From Bactrocera neohumeralis (taxonomy: Eukaryota; Arthropoda; Insecta; Diptera; Tephritidae): a stretch of 64,000 bases of DNA. Each line of letters begins with the position of its first letter. Position 1 is the stretch's first letter. The position numbers and the translations under genes are program-made. The notes beneath the pieces were generated by a model that was given only the letters and a program-made list of their open reading frames with translations, had not been told where the DNA came from and made no database searches. Shown here piece by piece: positions 1 to 11,005 of the stretch. The stretch is taken from positions 18,914,236 to 18,978,235 of the forward strand of contig NW_026089623.1 of assembly GCF_024586455.1 (NCBI RefSeq). Reading direction: 5' to 3'.

Positions 1-830
1 TTACAGCAAGATCTTGATAGACTTGAGGAGTGGTGCGACGAAAATAAGAGTTTGAGTTTAAATTTAAAAAGTACGTGGTGATGTTCTTGTCACGGTCTTT
101 GAGTCGTCCAGCTGTTTACCGTATCGCTGCTCATCAGCTAGAAGAAGTCACAGTAGTAAAAGATCTTGGTGTCATGATTGACAATGCACTAAATTTCGCC
201 GGGCACATTGACAATATTCAGATGTGGGGATGACTTCAGAAATGCTGATGCGTTCGTAAGGCTGTACTCGACCTTGGTGCGTCCGATGTTGGAGTATTGT
301 TCATTGGTTTAGTCTCCTCATACCGACTGTTTCATTGACAAAGTGGAAAGAGTGCAGAAGAAACTCTGTAAATATGTCGCGTACTTCCTGGGTCGTAAAG
401 GATGGAGGTTCGTGGTCAATTTGGGATTTGTGACCTGATGAGTCGGAGACAAGTATCAGATCTCTTGTTTGCTTTTAAATCTCTTAATATGTTTGGTTGT
501 ACATATTTGAGCTACGTCTCAAGGGTTAAGGGGTTAAAAATGAATCAATAATGTGTGATTTGTGATCAAACCTAGTCAAAATGCACTCTCCTGATGGTAA
601 TACGTTAGTATGCGTGGTTGTACTCGTGAGAGTTAGGTTACATGAGCTAAACTCTAAGAATCTTAGTAATGATCTAGTAATGATACACCAAGATATTGAT
701 TTGTGCAATGTTCACAATTAAGTCTCGTTTAAATACTTATATGCCTTTTTCCTTCTTTTTTGTTATACTTCTTTGTATATAGCCGAATGGCGTGAGTAAT
801 AATAAATAAATAAATAAATAAATTTTCCTA
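1..830 (+). mobile_element. 3' end of a non-LTR retrotransposon (Jockey/I-like), broken
   Basis: The first 470 bases encode the C-terminal part of a LINE reverse transcriptase with frame breaks. Short readable blocks are LQQDLDRLEEWCDENKSLSL and, from about position 165, DLGVMIDNALNFAGHID; the latter matches the conserved 'DLGV..D..L.F..HI' block after the polymerase domain of Jockey/I-type LINEs. A 3' UTR follows and ends in a (TAAA)n simple-repeat tail at about 797-824, the usual 3' terminus of such elements. The body runs off the left edge of the window, so total length and 5' truncation are unknown. The clade is a guess from these few blocks; a LINE 3' end is well supported. Confidence 0.75.
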
Positions 831-925
831 CGAAAATACTATAACTTTTGAAATTATTTCTACACTAATTAATACAATCAATATTTTGATACAATAAAAT
901 ATTTATTTTTATTTAACGTACATAG

Positions 926-2068
926 TGTAGGGCTATAAAGCTTTTTTTATAACCGCTCAAATTTACAAAACATCGAAAAGTATAAGCGAAACTGCAGCAA
1001 AGGTGAAGGACTGATTTTATTGGTACAATTTTCCTTAATTCTCCTTAAATTATATTCTATACAATATTTCGATACCGCTTAATATGTACATAATTCCTCT
1101 TTGTATTAATTCATATATACTATACGTATGTATGTATATATGTTATGTACTTCTAACAGTTCATAAAACTAAGTACCTACTTAACGCTATTGCTTCTTCA
1201 ATAATTTAGTTATTAAAAGGGAAATGTAAAATGAAAATGCAGCATTGCAATATGCTGCTTACATATTAAGCTATATAGGACTACCTAATGTGCACAAACA
1301 AACATACAAGTACATACGTGTTAAAGCGTGAGCGAAACATAGCGTTAGCAAAGTGTACAGAGCAAACGCAAGCAAACACAATGCAAATACAATTATTAAC
1401 TGCGTTGAGATGAATGACTTCTAATGCTTAATAGCCCTGACAGACCAGTAAAATTAATGCGCCTTAAGCAACGCTAATGCGCATTGAAATTTTATGGTGA
1501 CAGACGGCAGACTTGTGCATTCAAACAGCTGATAGTGAAATTAACGAAAAAAATCGTTTATTATTAACTACGTTAAAAGATAATGGAGTGAAATTTAAAA
1601 CAATAATTGATTGGAAAAAATGGATAGCAAACTGTGCGTTGCTTATTTTCTGCCATCTAAAAATATAAAAATTTGTTTTTGTAAATATACTCGTACTTGC
1701 ACATAATTTAATTAGCAATATAAAACTGCTTACCTCTGATGCTGTAAACGCAAAGGAGGCGGCAGACTTTAAGCGACATTTGTCAAAAAATTGCAAAAAT
1801 CGGTAATTTTTGAGCAGAGATGCCTACTCAAATTTGGTAAATTCAGCTAAATGCACGAAATTATTGCAAACTTGCATTAACATGGGTCAAATGCGCAAGT
1901 AAATGTAAATTAAGACCGCTAATGCATATTACCGCTGTCGTCTGTCAGGGCTATTAAGGCGCATTAATTTTGCTCGTCTGTCAGGGCTATTAGGCAAATA
2001 GAAATAGCAAAAAATATATAAGAACATATGGTTGAAGTATGCAGTAGTTTGCAATCGGTGACCCAATA
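926..2068 (-). repeat. 3' LTR of the BEL/Pao element (interrupted by a MITE)
   Basis: Matches the LTR at 6553-7163 on both sides of an inserted segment (1431-1990). Without the insert it is about 583 bp against 611 bp for the other LTR. Its minus-strand start reads TATTGGGTCACC, whereas the other LTR reads TGTTGGGTCACC, so the terminal TG has mutated to TA. Small indels and substitutions between the LTRs show that the insertion is not recent. Confidence 0.88.
1431..1990. mobile_element. 560-bp MITE with about 35-bp terminal inverted repeats inside an LTR
   Basis: The segment is absent from the partner LTR. Its ends are inverted repeats: ATAGCCCTGACAGAC at 1431, continuing through AAAATTAATGCGCCTTA, with the reverse complement ending at 1990; I count about three mismatches over 35 bp. 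A second copy of GTCTGTCAGGGCTATTA lies just inside the right end (near 1940-1956), and a related GTGACAGACGGCAGAC block near 1496 mirrors it, so the termini are internally duplicated. Flanks are TTA on the left and TA(G) on the right, allowing a 2-3 bp duplication and perhaps a PIF/Harbinger origin. No transposase is encoded; superfamily is uncertain. Confidence 0.75.
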
Positions 2069-2085
2069 TCCCGGCCCCGTTGAAA
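2069..2085 (-). other. Polypurine tract of the BEL/Pao element
   Basis: Directly internal to the 3' LTR the minus strand reads TTTCAACGGGGCCGGGA, a purine-rich stretch in the right place to prime plus-strand DNA synthesis. The BEL-like element at 29.3 kb has a similar GGGGGCGCCGGGA at the same location. Confidence 0.65.
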
Positions 2086-2089
2086 GGCA

Positions 2090-4680
2090 TTTTAAACAGG
2101 TAGTAGTGATAGTTTGTGAATAGGTCACCGAATGATTCCCTTCGTTGTTCGAATGTCCACCTCACTTATTTTAGTATTTATCACTGGAATACAGTTTATA
2201 ACTCTACCAATATGCAATTTTTATGGTGGTAAGTTGTCTTTATGGATGATTGTTGATGTTTGGCTGTTCCGGAAACCACTTTGATCGTATTTTAAGTTTG
2301 TTGATATAATCATTTGACCACCTGTTCCAAAACGTCTGTTTAATGCTTGTGACTTGATTCCATCTGTATAAGCTGCTTATTTCAGCTGACAATCTTCGCT
2401 CTGGGAGTGCCCTTAGTATTGATTATGCAAAATTGAAATCTTTTAATGCTACTAGTACCTTTGGTCTTGCATGGTAGTGTTTGCGATGTACATAGGTGGC
2501 GAGCGTAATGTACAACGAATTCGCATTTGCTTGGCAACAGCATTGGGTGTTCTTTTCTTCTGCAATATATGCTGACTCCAATCGACCTCCAACTTTAAGT
2601 ATTTGAAATCCTTCGGTATACTCTAAAAACGGATTTAAATAACGAAATGGGCCATTGGTCGTGAGACCTTTCTGTAAAAAATGAATGTCATTAGCAAAAT
2701 ATATATCTTGAATGTTCCAAATTTAGCAAAGTAAGGCGTGATGTAACTCTTGTGGTGAAAGTGTTGATGAAATCATTAAGTTTGGTATTATGTCGACAAA
2801 TATTGATGAAGCGGAACGTCCAAGCTATTAATCGAAGGCTGCTAGAGAAGTTACTTCGCTGATTCACGATTTCCAAAATATAATTGGTGCTAACGATTGA
2901 TTTGAATGCAGATTTTCGCTTCTCCTTTTCGACCACTTCCATGTCGATATCATTGCAGCTGTCCTTTGACCAATTATTTGAGTTTTCGTTTAGAAACCCC
3001 AGTCCGGTGTACCATATTGAATCAACAAGTTCCTTTACGGCACATCCTCTAGATGCAACATCTACCGGGTTACAATGGGTTGGTACATCTCCAATGGCAC
3101 GTTTGGTTAAATCCTGGATTTCCGAAACTCGATTGCCAACAAAGGTCGAAAGTGTTGCAGAATGCATCTTCAGCCAATGTAACACTATTTGTGAGTCTGT
3201 CCAAAGAAAAATATTAAAAGATTTATGAGAAATTGTTAGTTTGTTTTTTGCTAATAAACGAGCGGGGATAAGAGCGCCACAAAGTTCTAATTTTGGTAAC
3301 GATTGTTTTTTGATGGGGGCAAATCTGGACTTAGCATTGAATAATCGAATAGTAGCAATGCCAGATTTATTGACAAAACCGAATGTAAATTTCGCAGCCA
3401 TATACACGATTCGATGCGTCACAAAATCCACGTATCTGAAGTGACTCCATATCTGTCGAAAAACAAGATCTAGGCACCTTAATTGATGAAAGATCCGATA
3501 AGGAGTTAAGTAAGTTTTTCCAAACCCATTCAATGTTCTGTGGCACTGATTCATCCCAATCCAACTTTAATAGCCATATTTCTTGCAACAAAATTTTTGA
3601 AGTTATAACAACAGGAACAAAACTACCGAGTGGGTCGTAAAGTGACGATGCAACAGAGAGGATGGAACGCTTTGTAAGACGACCATTGAGTCCTAGTTTA
3701 GCTTCAATTGAAAAAATAAAACAATCAAGATTTTGGTTTCATTTTAGTCCAAGTGCATTAGTGATAGATGAATCTACGTTTATCGACGATGATTAGAATG
3801 CCACTTTATTAATTTAAACTTTCCTAATTCTAACAGTTGTGTTACCTCTTGCTTTATCTGTGAAAGTTCGGTTAGACTCTCAGCACCACACAGTAAGTCG
3901 TCTACGTAAAATGATGACTTCAAGATCTTTGCGCCAATTGGGAATTGTTCTGAATGCTGTTCAGCTAGATACAACAAACTCCGTATAGCAAGATATGATG
4001 CAGCAGCCATTCCATATGTTACAGTATTTAGTTAGTATGTACTCTCCTCAGTCGGTGGGCTCCTCCACAGAATGTACAGGAACTTTTGATCATCTTCGTG
4101 CATTAATACTTGCCGATACATCTTGACTCTGTCCGCAGTGAGTGCAAACTTATTGAATTGGAAACGAATAAGAATAATAAAAAGTTCGCATTGGATTGTA
4201 GAACCAACCATCTGAATATCGTTTAGTGAGTTTTGGGATGTAGTTCGACAGTAGCGTCAAGTCGTATTTGAAGCTTTGTTGTTGTACTTGTTGGTTTAAG
4301 AAAGCAATGATGTGGTATAAAATAATGCGGTTCGCTCAGATCCGGATTCTTTACAATGCTCATATGACCCAGGCTCTCGTAGTCATTCATAAATTCAACG
4401 TACTGTGCTGTCAATTGTGATGAATTGGCTAATCGGCGTTCTTGTGGATTGAATCGTCGCGCTGCCGTAGTGTATGACTCACCCAAGCACGTCGGATCAT
4501 CCTTGAAAGGGAGTTCGACAACTATTCTGCCGCAAGGCCTTCTTGACACGGTTGCATTGCACAAATGATCGCAAATATGTTGTTCACGAGTCCAAGGCTC
4601 TGGGATGGTAGTAACTTCTAATTTCCACAAATTTTCCAATTTGGAATTTAAAGATTCATTGGCTAAAATAAACAAGATGG
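2090..4680 (-). pseudogene. BEL/Pao pol relic: reverse transcriptase, RNase H, truncated integrase
   Basis: Minus-strand coding in several frames. The RT N-terminal part is at about 4675-4223 (SLGHMSIVKNPDLSEPHYFI, characteristic of Pao RT). The RT palm motif YVDDLLCGAESL is near 3900. RNase H and its linker lie at about 3554-2900 (LCGALIPARLLAKN, LWTDSQIVLHWL, CNPVDVASRG). Downstream only an integrase-like zinc-binding relic and a few C-terminal residues remain in roughly 600 bp before the LTR, so I see no DDE core; it appears deleted. Frame changes occur near 4010-4220, 3590-3780 and 2690. It would act in cytoplasmic particles if intact; here it is dead. Confidence 0.85.
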
Positions 4681-5099
4681 TTTAGATTTATTGTTACTGC
4701 CGGTCTTATAACGCCCTGAAACGATCCATCCTAAGAGCGTTTTTTGCAAGATGGGTAAATTAGACCCAAGATGGATTTGACCTACAGATAACAGACTGAA
4801 GAACGTTTCCGTACCCAGCAACATATCGATTTTCTTTGGTATATGAAATTCATCAGCGAGTACTATGTTGTTTGGAATATTCCATGTTCAAATGTTTATT
4901 TCCGGAAATTGACTTGCGAACAAGAATCTAGTAGCGCTGTACCTCCCGTTGAGTCACGAACGAAAATTTTTGCTGTTGCAAGGATTACATTATCCAACGA
5001 TGAATTATTCATATGAATATGTACGGCTGCCTCCTGTTTAGAAAATAGTTGAGTAGCTGTTGGTTGGCCTGGAGGTGAACCTCAGTGAAGTAAACTATG

Positions 5100-6110
5100 T
5101 TGTTGTCGTGGCCAAACCTTGCACCTGTGCGATGATAAACAATTGCCTACCTGATGTCCCATTGATAAGCAATTGACGCAAAGTCCAATTTTCTTTGCAT
5201 GATCGAAAAGTTGAGTTATGTTTAGCGACTTAAACCGTTCACAATTAAAAATTGTGGGGTTGTTGTTAAAACAGTTGTGAATCCACCAAAAGGTTGACTC
5301 CTTGATTTCGGAGTGGAGTGTTTGTTAAAACCTTGATCTGGCGAAATACTACTATGCGTGTTGTCGAGTGACTCCAGATGCTGGCAGTGTTTTCCAAAAC
5401 TGCGATGCAATCTTCCCATGACTGCAGCGTTCTAAAATCTAGCGACTCCTTCCATCTTTTTTAGGTCTGTTCATAAGACTTCTGCAATATTAGATAAATT
5501 AGCATAGCTTGAGAGAGTTGCCTGTCACTAGCCAGTGATGTCAAAGAACCATAAATAGCAGAAGCTTTATCAATCAAACTTCTTAGCTGTAAGCCATTTG
5601 ATTTCATAACTTCTGGTAAATCAAATTGCGAATTTATTCTCTCCAAAAAAATTAGTGTTTTGTTGTCATAACGTACCTTCAATTTTTCAAACGCCTTTGC
5701 GTAGTTTGCATTTGTAACCTCAAAAGCATTTACAGTTTCTAAGGCTTGACCTTGGAGACAATTTAGTAAATTTATTTATTTGTTAAATTGAACTCATGAT
5801 CAATTATTTATGTATACGAGGTAATAAAGTTTTGACAATTCGAATAGTTGCCATCAAACGTAGGAAGCTTAAGTGGTGGAAGTTTCGAACTTGATTGTAC
5901 CATGCAAGTTGTATCCGAAAATGAAACGTTGTTATTCTCTGCCAGTTGCGATTGGATAATCAATTTAGTTGTTATGTAAAGTTTTTCCAGGTCAGCACGT
6001 CCTCCATCCTCACCATCCAATCTTTCGATGTTAGTTTGAGCTGAGAAAATCTGCTTGAAGTATGACTCCAGGGTGCCTAAACGATATTTGTATTGCGCCA
6101 CTGAAAGATA
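5100..6110 (-). pseudogene. BEL/Pao gag relic
   Basis: The N-terminal portion is at 6101-5808 and includes SSSKLPPLKLPTFDGNYSNC, the typical start of the DUF1759 capsid-like region in Pao elements. A second open stretch at 5682-5461 continues the capsid-like region. Near 5200-5130 the minus strand encodes a CCHC zinc knuckle, CVNCLSMGHQVGNC (C-x2-C-x4-H-x4-C). Frame breaks separate the blocks. The gene would have made the structural protein packaging the element's RNA; it is non-functional here. Confidence 0.8.
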
Positions 6111-6529
6111 TTTTATTTTTCTTGGTGCTGGTGCGTTGTTGTTTTAGTCCGTCCAAAGACATTGTAGAACGGGATTCTATCTATGTGCTTTATATTGACT
6201 TCAAAATTATTTCAAATAATTAAAATTATCCTTCTAGTGAGTAGTTAGGTAATAAATGATTAGTTAAATTATTGTAAAAAGGTATCAACGAGATTAATAT
6301 TGTATATATGCGATGCAACAAATATGCGAATATCACCTGGAGGAAGTGGTTCCAGTGAAACGTAGCGGCAACAAGTAGATGTGCTGTGCTGCGTGCGAGC
6401 GATGCTGATGTGTCCAATGGTAAAGATGTCCAATGGTAAAGCTCCAATGACGATAATGTCCAACGATGCAGTCTTATACTGATCACCAAACTTCGAAATG
6501 ATGTGCGAACAACGAAACAACTTACTCGT

Positions 6530-6547
6530 GCCCCACGTTGGGCGCCA
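6530..6547 (-). other. tRNA primer binding site of the BEL/Pao element
   Basis: Immediately after the 5' LTR (minus strand) is a short T run and then TGGCGCCCAACGTGGGGC. A TGG-initial stretch beside the LTR is complementary to a tRNA 3' CCA end. Which tRNA is used cannot be told from sequence alone. Confidence 0.6.
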
Positions 6548-6552
6548 AAAAA

Positions 6553-7163
6553 TGTAGGGCTGTAAAACTTTTTTATAACCGCTCAAATTTACAAAACAGC
6601 GAAAAGTATAAGCGAAATTGCAGCAAAGGTCCGAGTAATGACACTGTAAGGTGGTCAGGTATTAGACTAACTTTATTGGCACAATTCTTCTTAATTCTCC
6701 GCTAAACTGTTAATACCGCTAAATATGTGCATAATTCCGCTTTGTATTAATTCGTATATACATATATATGTTATGTACTTCTAACAGTTCATAAAACTAA
6801 GTACCTACATAACTTTAACGCTATTGCTTCTTCATATATAATTTAGTTATTAAAAGAGAAATATAAAATGGAAATGCTGCATTGCAATATGCTGCTTACA
6901 TATTAAGCTGAGCACATGGTAAATAGGACTAACTAATGTGAACAAACATACGTGTAATTGTGTGAGCGAAACATAGCGTTAGCAAAGTGTACAGAGCAAA
7001 CGAAAGCAAGCACAATGCAAATACAATTATTAACTGCATTGAGGTGAATGACTTCTAATGCTTAACATTGAATGTTAGGCAAATAAGAAGAAGTAAAAAT
7101 AGCAAAAAATATAAAAGAACATATGGTTGAAGTATGCAGTGGTTTGCAATCGGTGACCCAACA
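6553..7163 (-). repeat. 5' LTR of the BEL/Pao element
   Basis: This 611-bp repeat has plus-strand ends TGTAGGGCTG and GGTGACCCAACA, so both termini are canonical TG...CA. The last base is followed at once by the CATAG duplication. Confidence 0.9.
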
Positions 7164-7168
7164 CATAG

Positions 7169-8790
7169 TATAATTTAATTACAAACATATTTTGTAATAT
7201 TTACTTAGATTAGTAAATTACGTGTTTTAAGAACTACTATATTAACTTTATAAAATATTATGCACAAAGTTTAAATTTAAAAAATACTATTTACAAATAT
7301 TCGTATCTTTTAACTTTTGGAAAGTTGAAAAAATGTTGTTCTCTCTCGCATCCGACTACACACTTTTTTACTTTTTACAAAAATACTAAATTAATCACTT
7401 TGAAAATGCATATACATATAAATATTAATATGCATAATCATTAATAAACATATCACACAAAAATTCACTTAACCAAATATGAACACCCTTCAACGAAATT
7501 TTATTTCACACTGATTTTGTCTGTTAATTATAGCTGTTTATTTCTGTCATCCCGCCTTTTCTGAAATCAGCTGATCGAAATTCCCTGATCTTCATCGCTA
7601 CCAACCTAATCAGGGAACGCTTTTTAGAGAAAAATGAGAGCCAATGCCAGAGATTCCATATCATATTATCCATGGCCTTTTCGCAAATGATTATGTTATG
7701 ATAACAAATGCCCACAAACAGATTTGGCAACGACAATGACAATATATTTGACAGAGAGTATGGAATACTCTTTAGCCTGACAAGATGCTCCGTAATAGAT
7801 TGCACAAACACATTAAGGGAATTCTCTTGCTCTTGCAAGATGACACAGAATGCAAAAATCCTATATCGAAATATGCAAGTCCAAAAGAGCACCCATTGCA
7901 GAATCTAGTGATATATGAACTGCTGATTCGGCTAATTTGTTGAGAATGACTATTGTGAATTGGCGCATCTTCTGTATTCATTCTTAAAAAAAATTTTAAC
8001 AAATCTTATAGTTTAAGCAGAAATTATAAAATCTATTTAAAACTTATCTTCCTCAACAATTTAATGGTGAAATATGTCTTTATGTATAATGACAGGTGGC
8101 ACAAGGTTTCAATTATTTTTTTACTTGCGTTTTGGTCTGACATATTTTACTGCCATTGCAAATAATTTTTTGCGTGTGTTTGTTGTTGTGCGAGTGGAAT
8201 GGTAGAAAGTGTAAGTAAGAGAAAGAAAAACTATCGGCATTCAAGCTCAAGAAAAGGCGATTCATAATTTTTAAAGGACAATTAATAACAGAAGCTAACT
8301 TTTGGGTTTCAACATGTAAGTTCTGATTTGATAAATATTTTTATTACGAAGAAATATATAAGTAATTTGTTGTTAACTGAAACTTCTTTATTGCAGATTT
8401 AAAAGAAAAGAAAGACTCGTATATGTGTACACTGATAATTTCTTAGGAGATTGCACCATTGCCTGCGAATATAATCCGTGCTAAATCGGTTCGCGATTTA
8501 TTTGTTTTCTGTTCTTTAAATTGTAATTTTGTTTGCAGTCTTAGTTTACTAAAAACTTATATTATTGTTGTCGCTGGTAATAGAGTGGCAAAGAACACCA
8601 AAATTCTGCTAACAGAACATCTCACGAATCTACTGAAGAATCAAGAAAAAATTATTGAAGTAAGTTTACTATAACCGACTGGACATTGCTAGCTGTGAAG
8701 TCACGAAATCACGAGATATCTGTTTAAGGTTAGTGTCGCTTAATACTCGTACATACATTAGTATAATAATAAAGTTAGGTAAAAGAAGCT
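7169..8790. other. AT-rich spacer without a recognisable gene
   Basis: I find no conserved protein, long ORF or repeat boundary here. Short open stretches around 7524-8000 encode sequence with no family I recognise. A few GTAAGT/CAG pairs (near 8325, 8395, 8660) could be splice sites of an unrecognised transcript, but I cannot build a coherent reading frame across them. Confidence 0.5.
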
Positions 8791-8794
8791 TAAT

Positions 8795-8935
8795 AAAACT
8801 ATTGATGGGCGATGTTGTGACTTTTAAGAAACACTGCTACTTGTGACTGTGACTTTGTAGTAGCAATGATTTTAAACTGTGACTGTGACTGTAATAAAAA
8901 TTGTAACAGACAAAGGCTATTAAAGTAGAACTTGT
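8795..8935. repeat. GTGACTGTGACT-rich subterminal repeat, candidate hAT end
   Basis: A run of GTGACTGTGAC-type motifs follows ATGGGCGATGTTGTGAC near 8804. Similar motifs occur in opposite orientation at 28.49-28.56 kb and at 63.16-63.39 kb. Because the Harbinger at 9060-22894 separates this block from the 3' side of a hAT transposase gene at 22.9 kb, I infer that it may be the 3' subterminal region of that hAT. Confidence 0.4.
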
Positions 8936-9203
8936 TACCTTTTTTTCATTTACGTGCAATGAACATATTTATTAGAATAAAGAGAAATTAAAATAGTAAA
9001 TTCATGTTTAGAAAATCAGCAAATATAAAATGTATACATAAAAGCTTAAATTAAATAGTAGCCGTGTTTTATTTGACAAGCTAATAGCTAAATCACGGAC
9101 AAATAAAACGCATTTAGCTTTTTTCACATTTTCGCTTAAATATGCATTATGTTGGCAACGCGGGCAATAACCATCAGCTGATATTCAAATTTATTGCAAC
9201 GAA

Positions 9204-10045
9204 ATGTTTGACGTGGAGAAAAGGTAAATTTGAATTTTTAAATTTGTAAAAAAACTTTTCACAAACTAAATAATTATTTATTTTGTTTATATACAGCAAA
9301 AGAAAAGTTTGGACAAAGGCCGAGACACTTCTATTCCTGAAGTGCTACAATGAGAGGAAGGATGAGTTCCTGCATGCGCGGAAGAAAAAGTTCGCTTATG
9401 AAAACTTCTTGGAGGACATGATATTTCAAGGATTTACAGTAAGAATATTTTAAAGTTATTTTGTAAAAATTTATTACATTTGTTTCCACAGGATACAACA
9501 ATTAATGCGGCTGCCCTTGTATCAAAAATACGAACGCTTTTGAATGCCTATAAAACAGCGAAAGACAATGAGAAGCAGACTAGCACTTTTCCGTGCACAG
9601 TACAGTATATGCGCGAAATGGACGAAATTTTTGGCGAAAATTGCTTGGTGTCCAAAAACCACACCATAAACATTGGGACAGATCCTGAAGAGGTATTGGT
9701 TGAGTCTAGTGGTTAGTTAAAATTTAATGTTCATTACGTATTGCTTATATTGCATTCGCTTTTTTATATTTTTAAACAGGTAAGGAGTTGTTAACAGATT
9801 CAACTGATTTTGAACCAATGCTCGACGATATTCCAAGTACTTCTAGGCAGAGCCGGTCTGCACTAAGCCGTAGCATGTGCAACGCAGCAAATCCTGTTCC
9901 AAATCGTCGTTATCGTAAAAGTGCTAGAGAACGATATTTTGATAAAGAAATCGAACTAAAAAGAAAAAGTACTGAAGAACAGGCGAAGTTTTACGCGAAC
10001 ATAGAAAAACAAATGCAGGATTTGGCTGGAAAACGAGATATTTAG
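9204..10045 (+). CDS. Harbinger Myb/SANT-like DNA-binding protein, four exons
   Basis: Exons at 9204-9223, 9297-9438, 9492-9711 and 9780-10045 have GT...AG introns and keep one frame for 215 residues. The N-terminal 100 residues (KVWTKAETLLFLKCYNERK, then LVSKIRTLLNAYK) form a Myb/SANT-like trihelix domain, followed by a Ser-rich linker and a basic C-terminal coil (KRKSTEEQAKFYANIEKQM). In PIF/Harbinger elements this second protein binds element ends and helps bring the transposase to the nucleus. The frame remains open for 26 more coil-like codons after the TAG at 10043-10045, ending in TAG near 10125, so this TAG may be premature; the duplicated copy shares it. Start: the ATG at 9204 opens the exon structure. 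Confidence 0.8.
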
Positions 10046-10283
10046 ATAGAAATTGAACAAAAAAAACTGAAAATGGAACAAGAAATATTGAAAATTTTAC
10101 AGCAGTCTTTAATGAATAAAAAATAGAAAAGCTACTTGATTTCATAACGAATATATATTGTTTTATTTAATTTTATTTATTTATAAAAAAATATCTCGTA
10201 TAATTATAAATAATTTTATTATTTGAGATTGAAAATGGAAAATGTTGCTCTAAAGTGCATTTTAAAATGAATAAGATTAAAAT

Positions 10284-10637
10284 TTATTCATTTCTTCGTG
10301 TTAAAATTGTAAGCAACTGATTCCGGCGATCTCCACTTGCTTCTCTCGCCAGCTCATTAGCAGGTTCTGGCTCCGGTTCGGCACTTTCAATTTGAGTGTC
10401 AATAATTGTATCTTCGTTTGTAATAATACATATATTGTGCATAATGCATGCACTTGCAACTAAATTCGAAATCGCACATAAATTTCTGTGCTCCGTAAAA
10501 TTAAGAAGCCTTCGGAAACGTCCTTTCAGTGCTCCAAATGCATTTTCAACAACTATTCTTGCTGAAGAATGTGTTTTGTTAAAGCTGATTTGATTAGGCG
10601 TTAATGAACCATACTCTTTTAAACACCGGTATGAGGT
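10284..10637 (-). pseudogene. Harbinger transposase, C-terminal part
   Basis: The minus strand encodes SSARIVVENAFGALKGRFRR, carrying the catalytic Glu of the DDE triad (VEN in HARBI1-type transposases), then SACIMHNICI, the conserved 'C..LHN' block, and an acidic tail ending near 10284. The upstream half lies 11.4 kb away at 22045-22560 because a fold-back element inserted between GDSAYP-type coding and this part. A frame change just upstream of SLTPNQISFNKTHSSAR adds to the damage. The intact protein would cut and join element ends in the nucleus. Confidence 0.85.
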
Positions 10638-11005
10638 AATTTCTGGGGAAGAATTTAGTATACCGTCCCAGGATTTCAAGGATAAAAAGGATATGGTCGG
10701 ATAGAGGAGATTATCCTGATCAAGGATATATATGGTTATAGCCGCAGGAAGCTTATAGTTTAAGAGATATTCGCGTTTAAAATTTAAAATTTGCAATTTT
10801 AATAACATTTTTTCTATATTTAAAATTAATTTTGCACTTATATTTTTCAATTTTATATACACTAACACATCACTAATTCGTTTGTACACATTTATTTTAT
10901 ATCATACTAGCTGTTACCCTGTGCGTTTCGCTACACCTAAATCGATTAAAACTCTTAAGGGTTTTTACTTTGTGTTTTATTTATTGTTGTAAAACTGTTA
11001 CTTAT

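Larger units (their letters stand above)
926..7163 (-). mobile_element. BEL/Pao LTR retrotransposon, complete ends, coding region decayed
   Basis: The element lies on the minus strand and is bounded by two LTRs (926-2068 and 6553-7163) starting TGTAGGGCT on the plus strand. It is flanked by a perfect 5-bp target-site duplication, CATAG at 921-925 and again at 7164-7168. Inside, on the minus strand, are a primer binding site, a gag relic with a DUF1759-like region and a CCHC knuckle, a pol relic with YVDD and RNase H, and a polypurine tract. This order and the 4-6 bp duplication are typical of BEL/Pao. Many frameshifts and a missing integrase core make it non-autonomous. The left LTR carries a later MITE. 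Confidence 0.9.

Noticed and set aside
7524..8002. Possible small genes of 66-122 codons
   Set aside because: No recognised domain, overlapping frames on both strands and AT-rich composition.
8459..8674. Possible host exon ending in a GTAAGT donor near 8660
   Set aside because: The reading frame cannot be joined to a plausible upstream or downstream exon and the peptide is not recognised.
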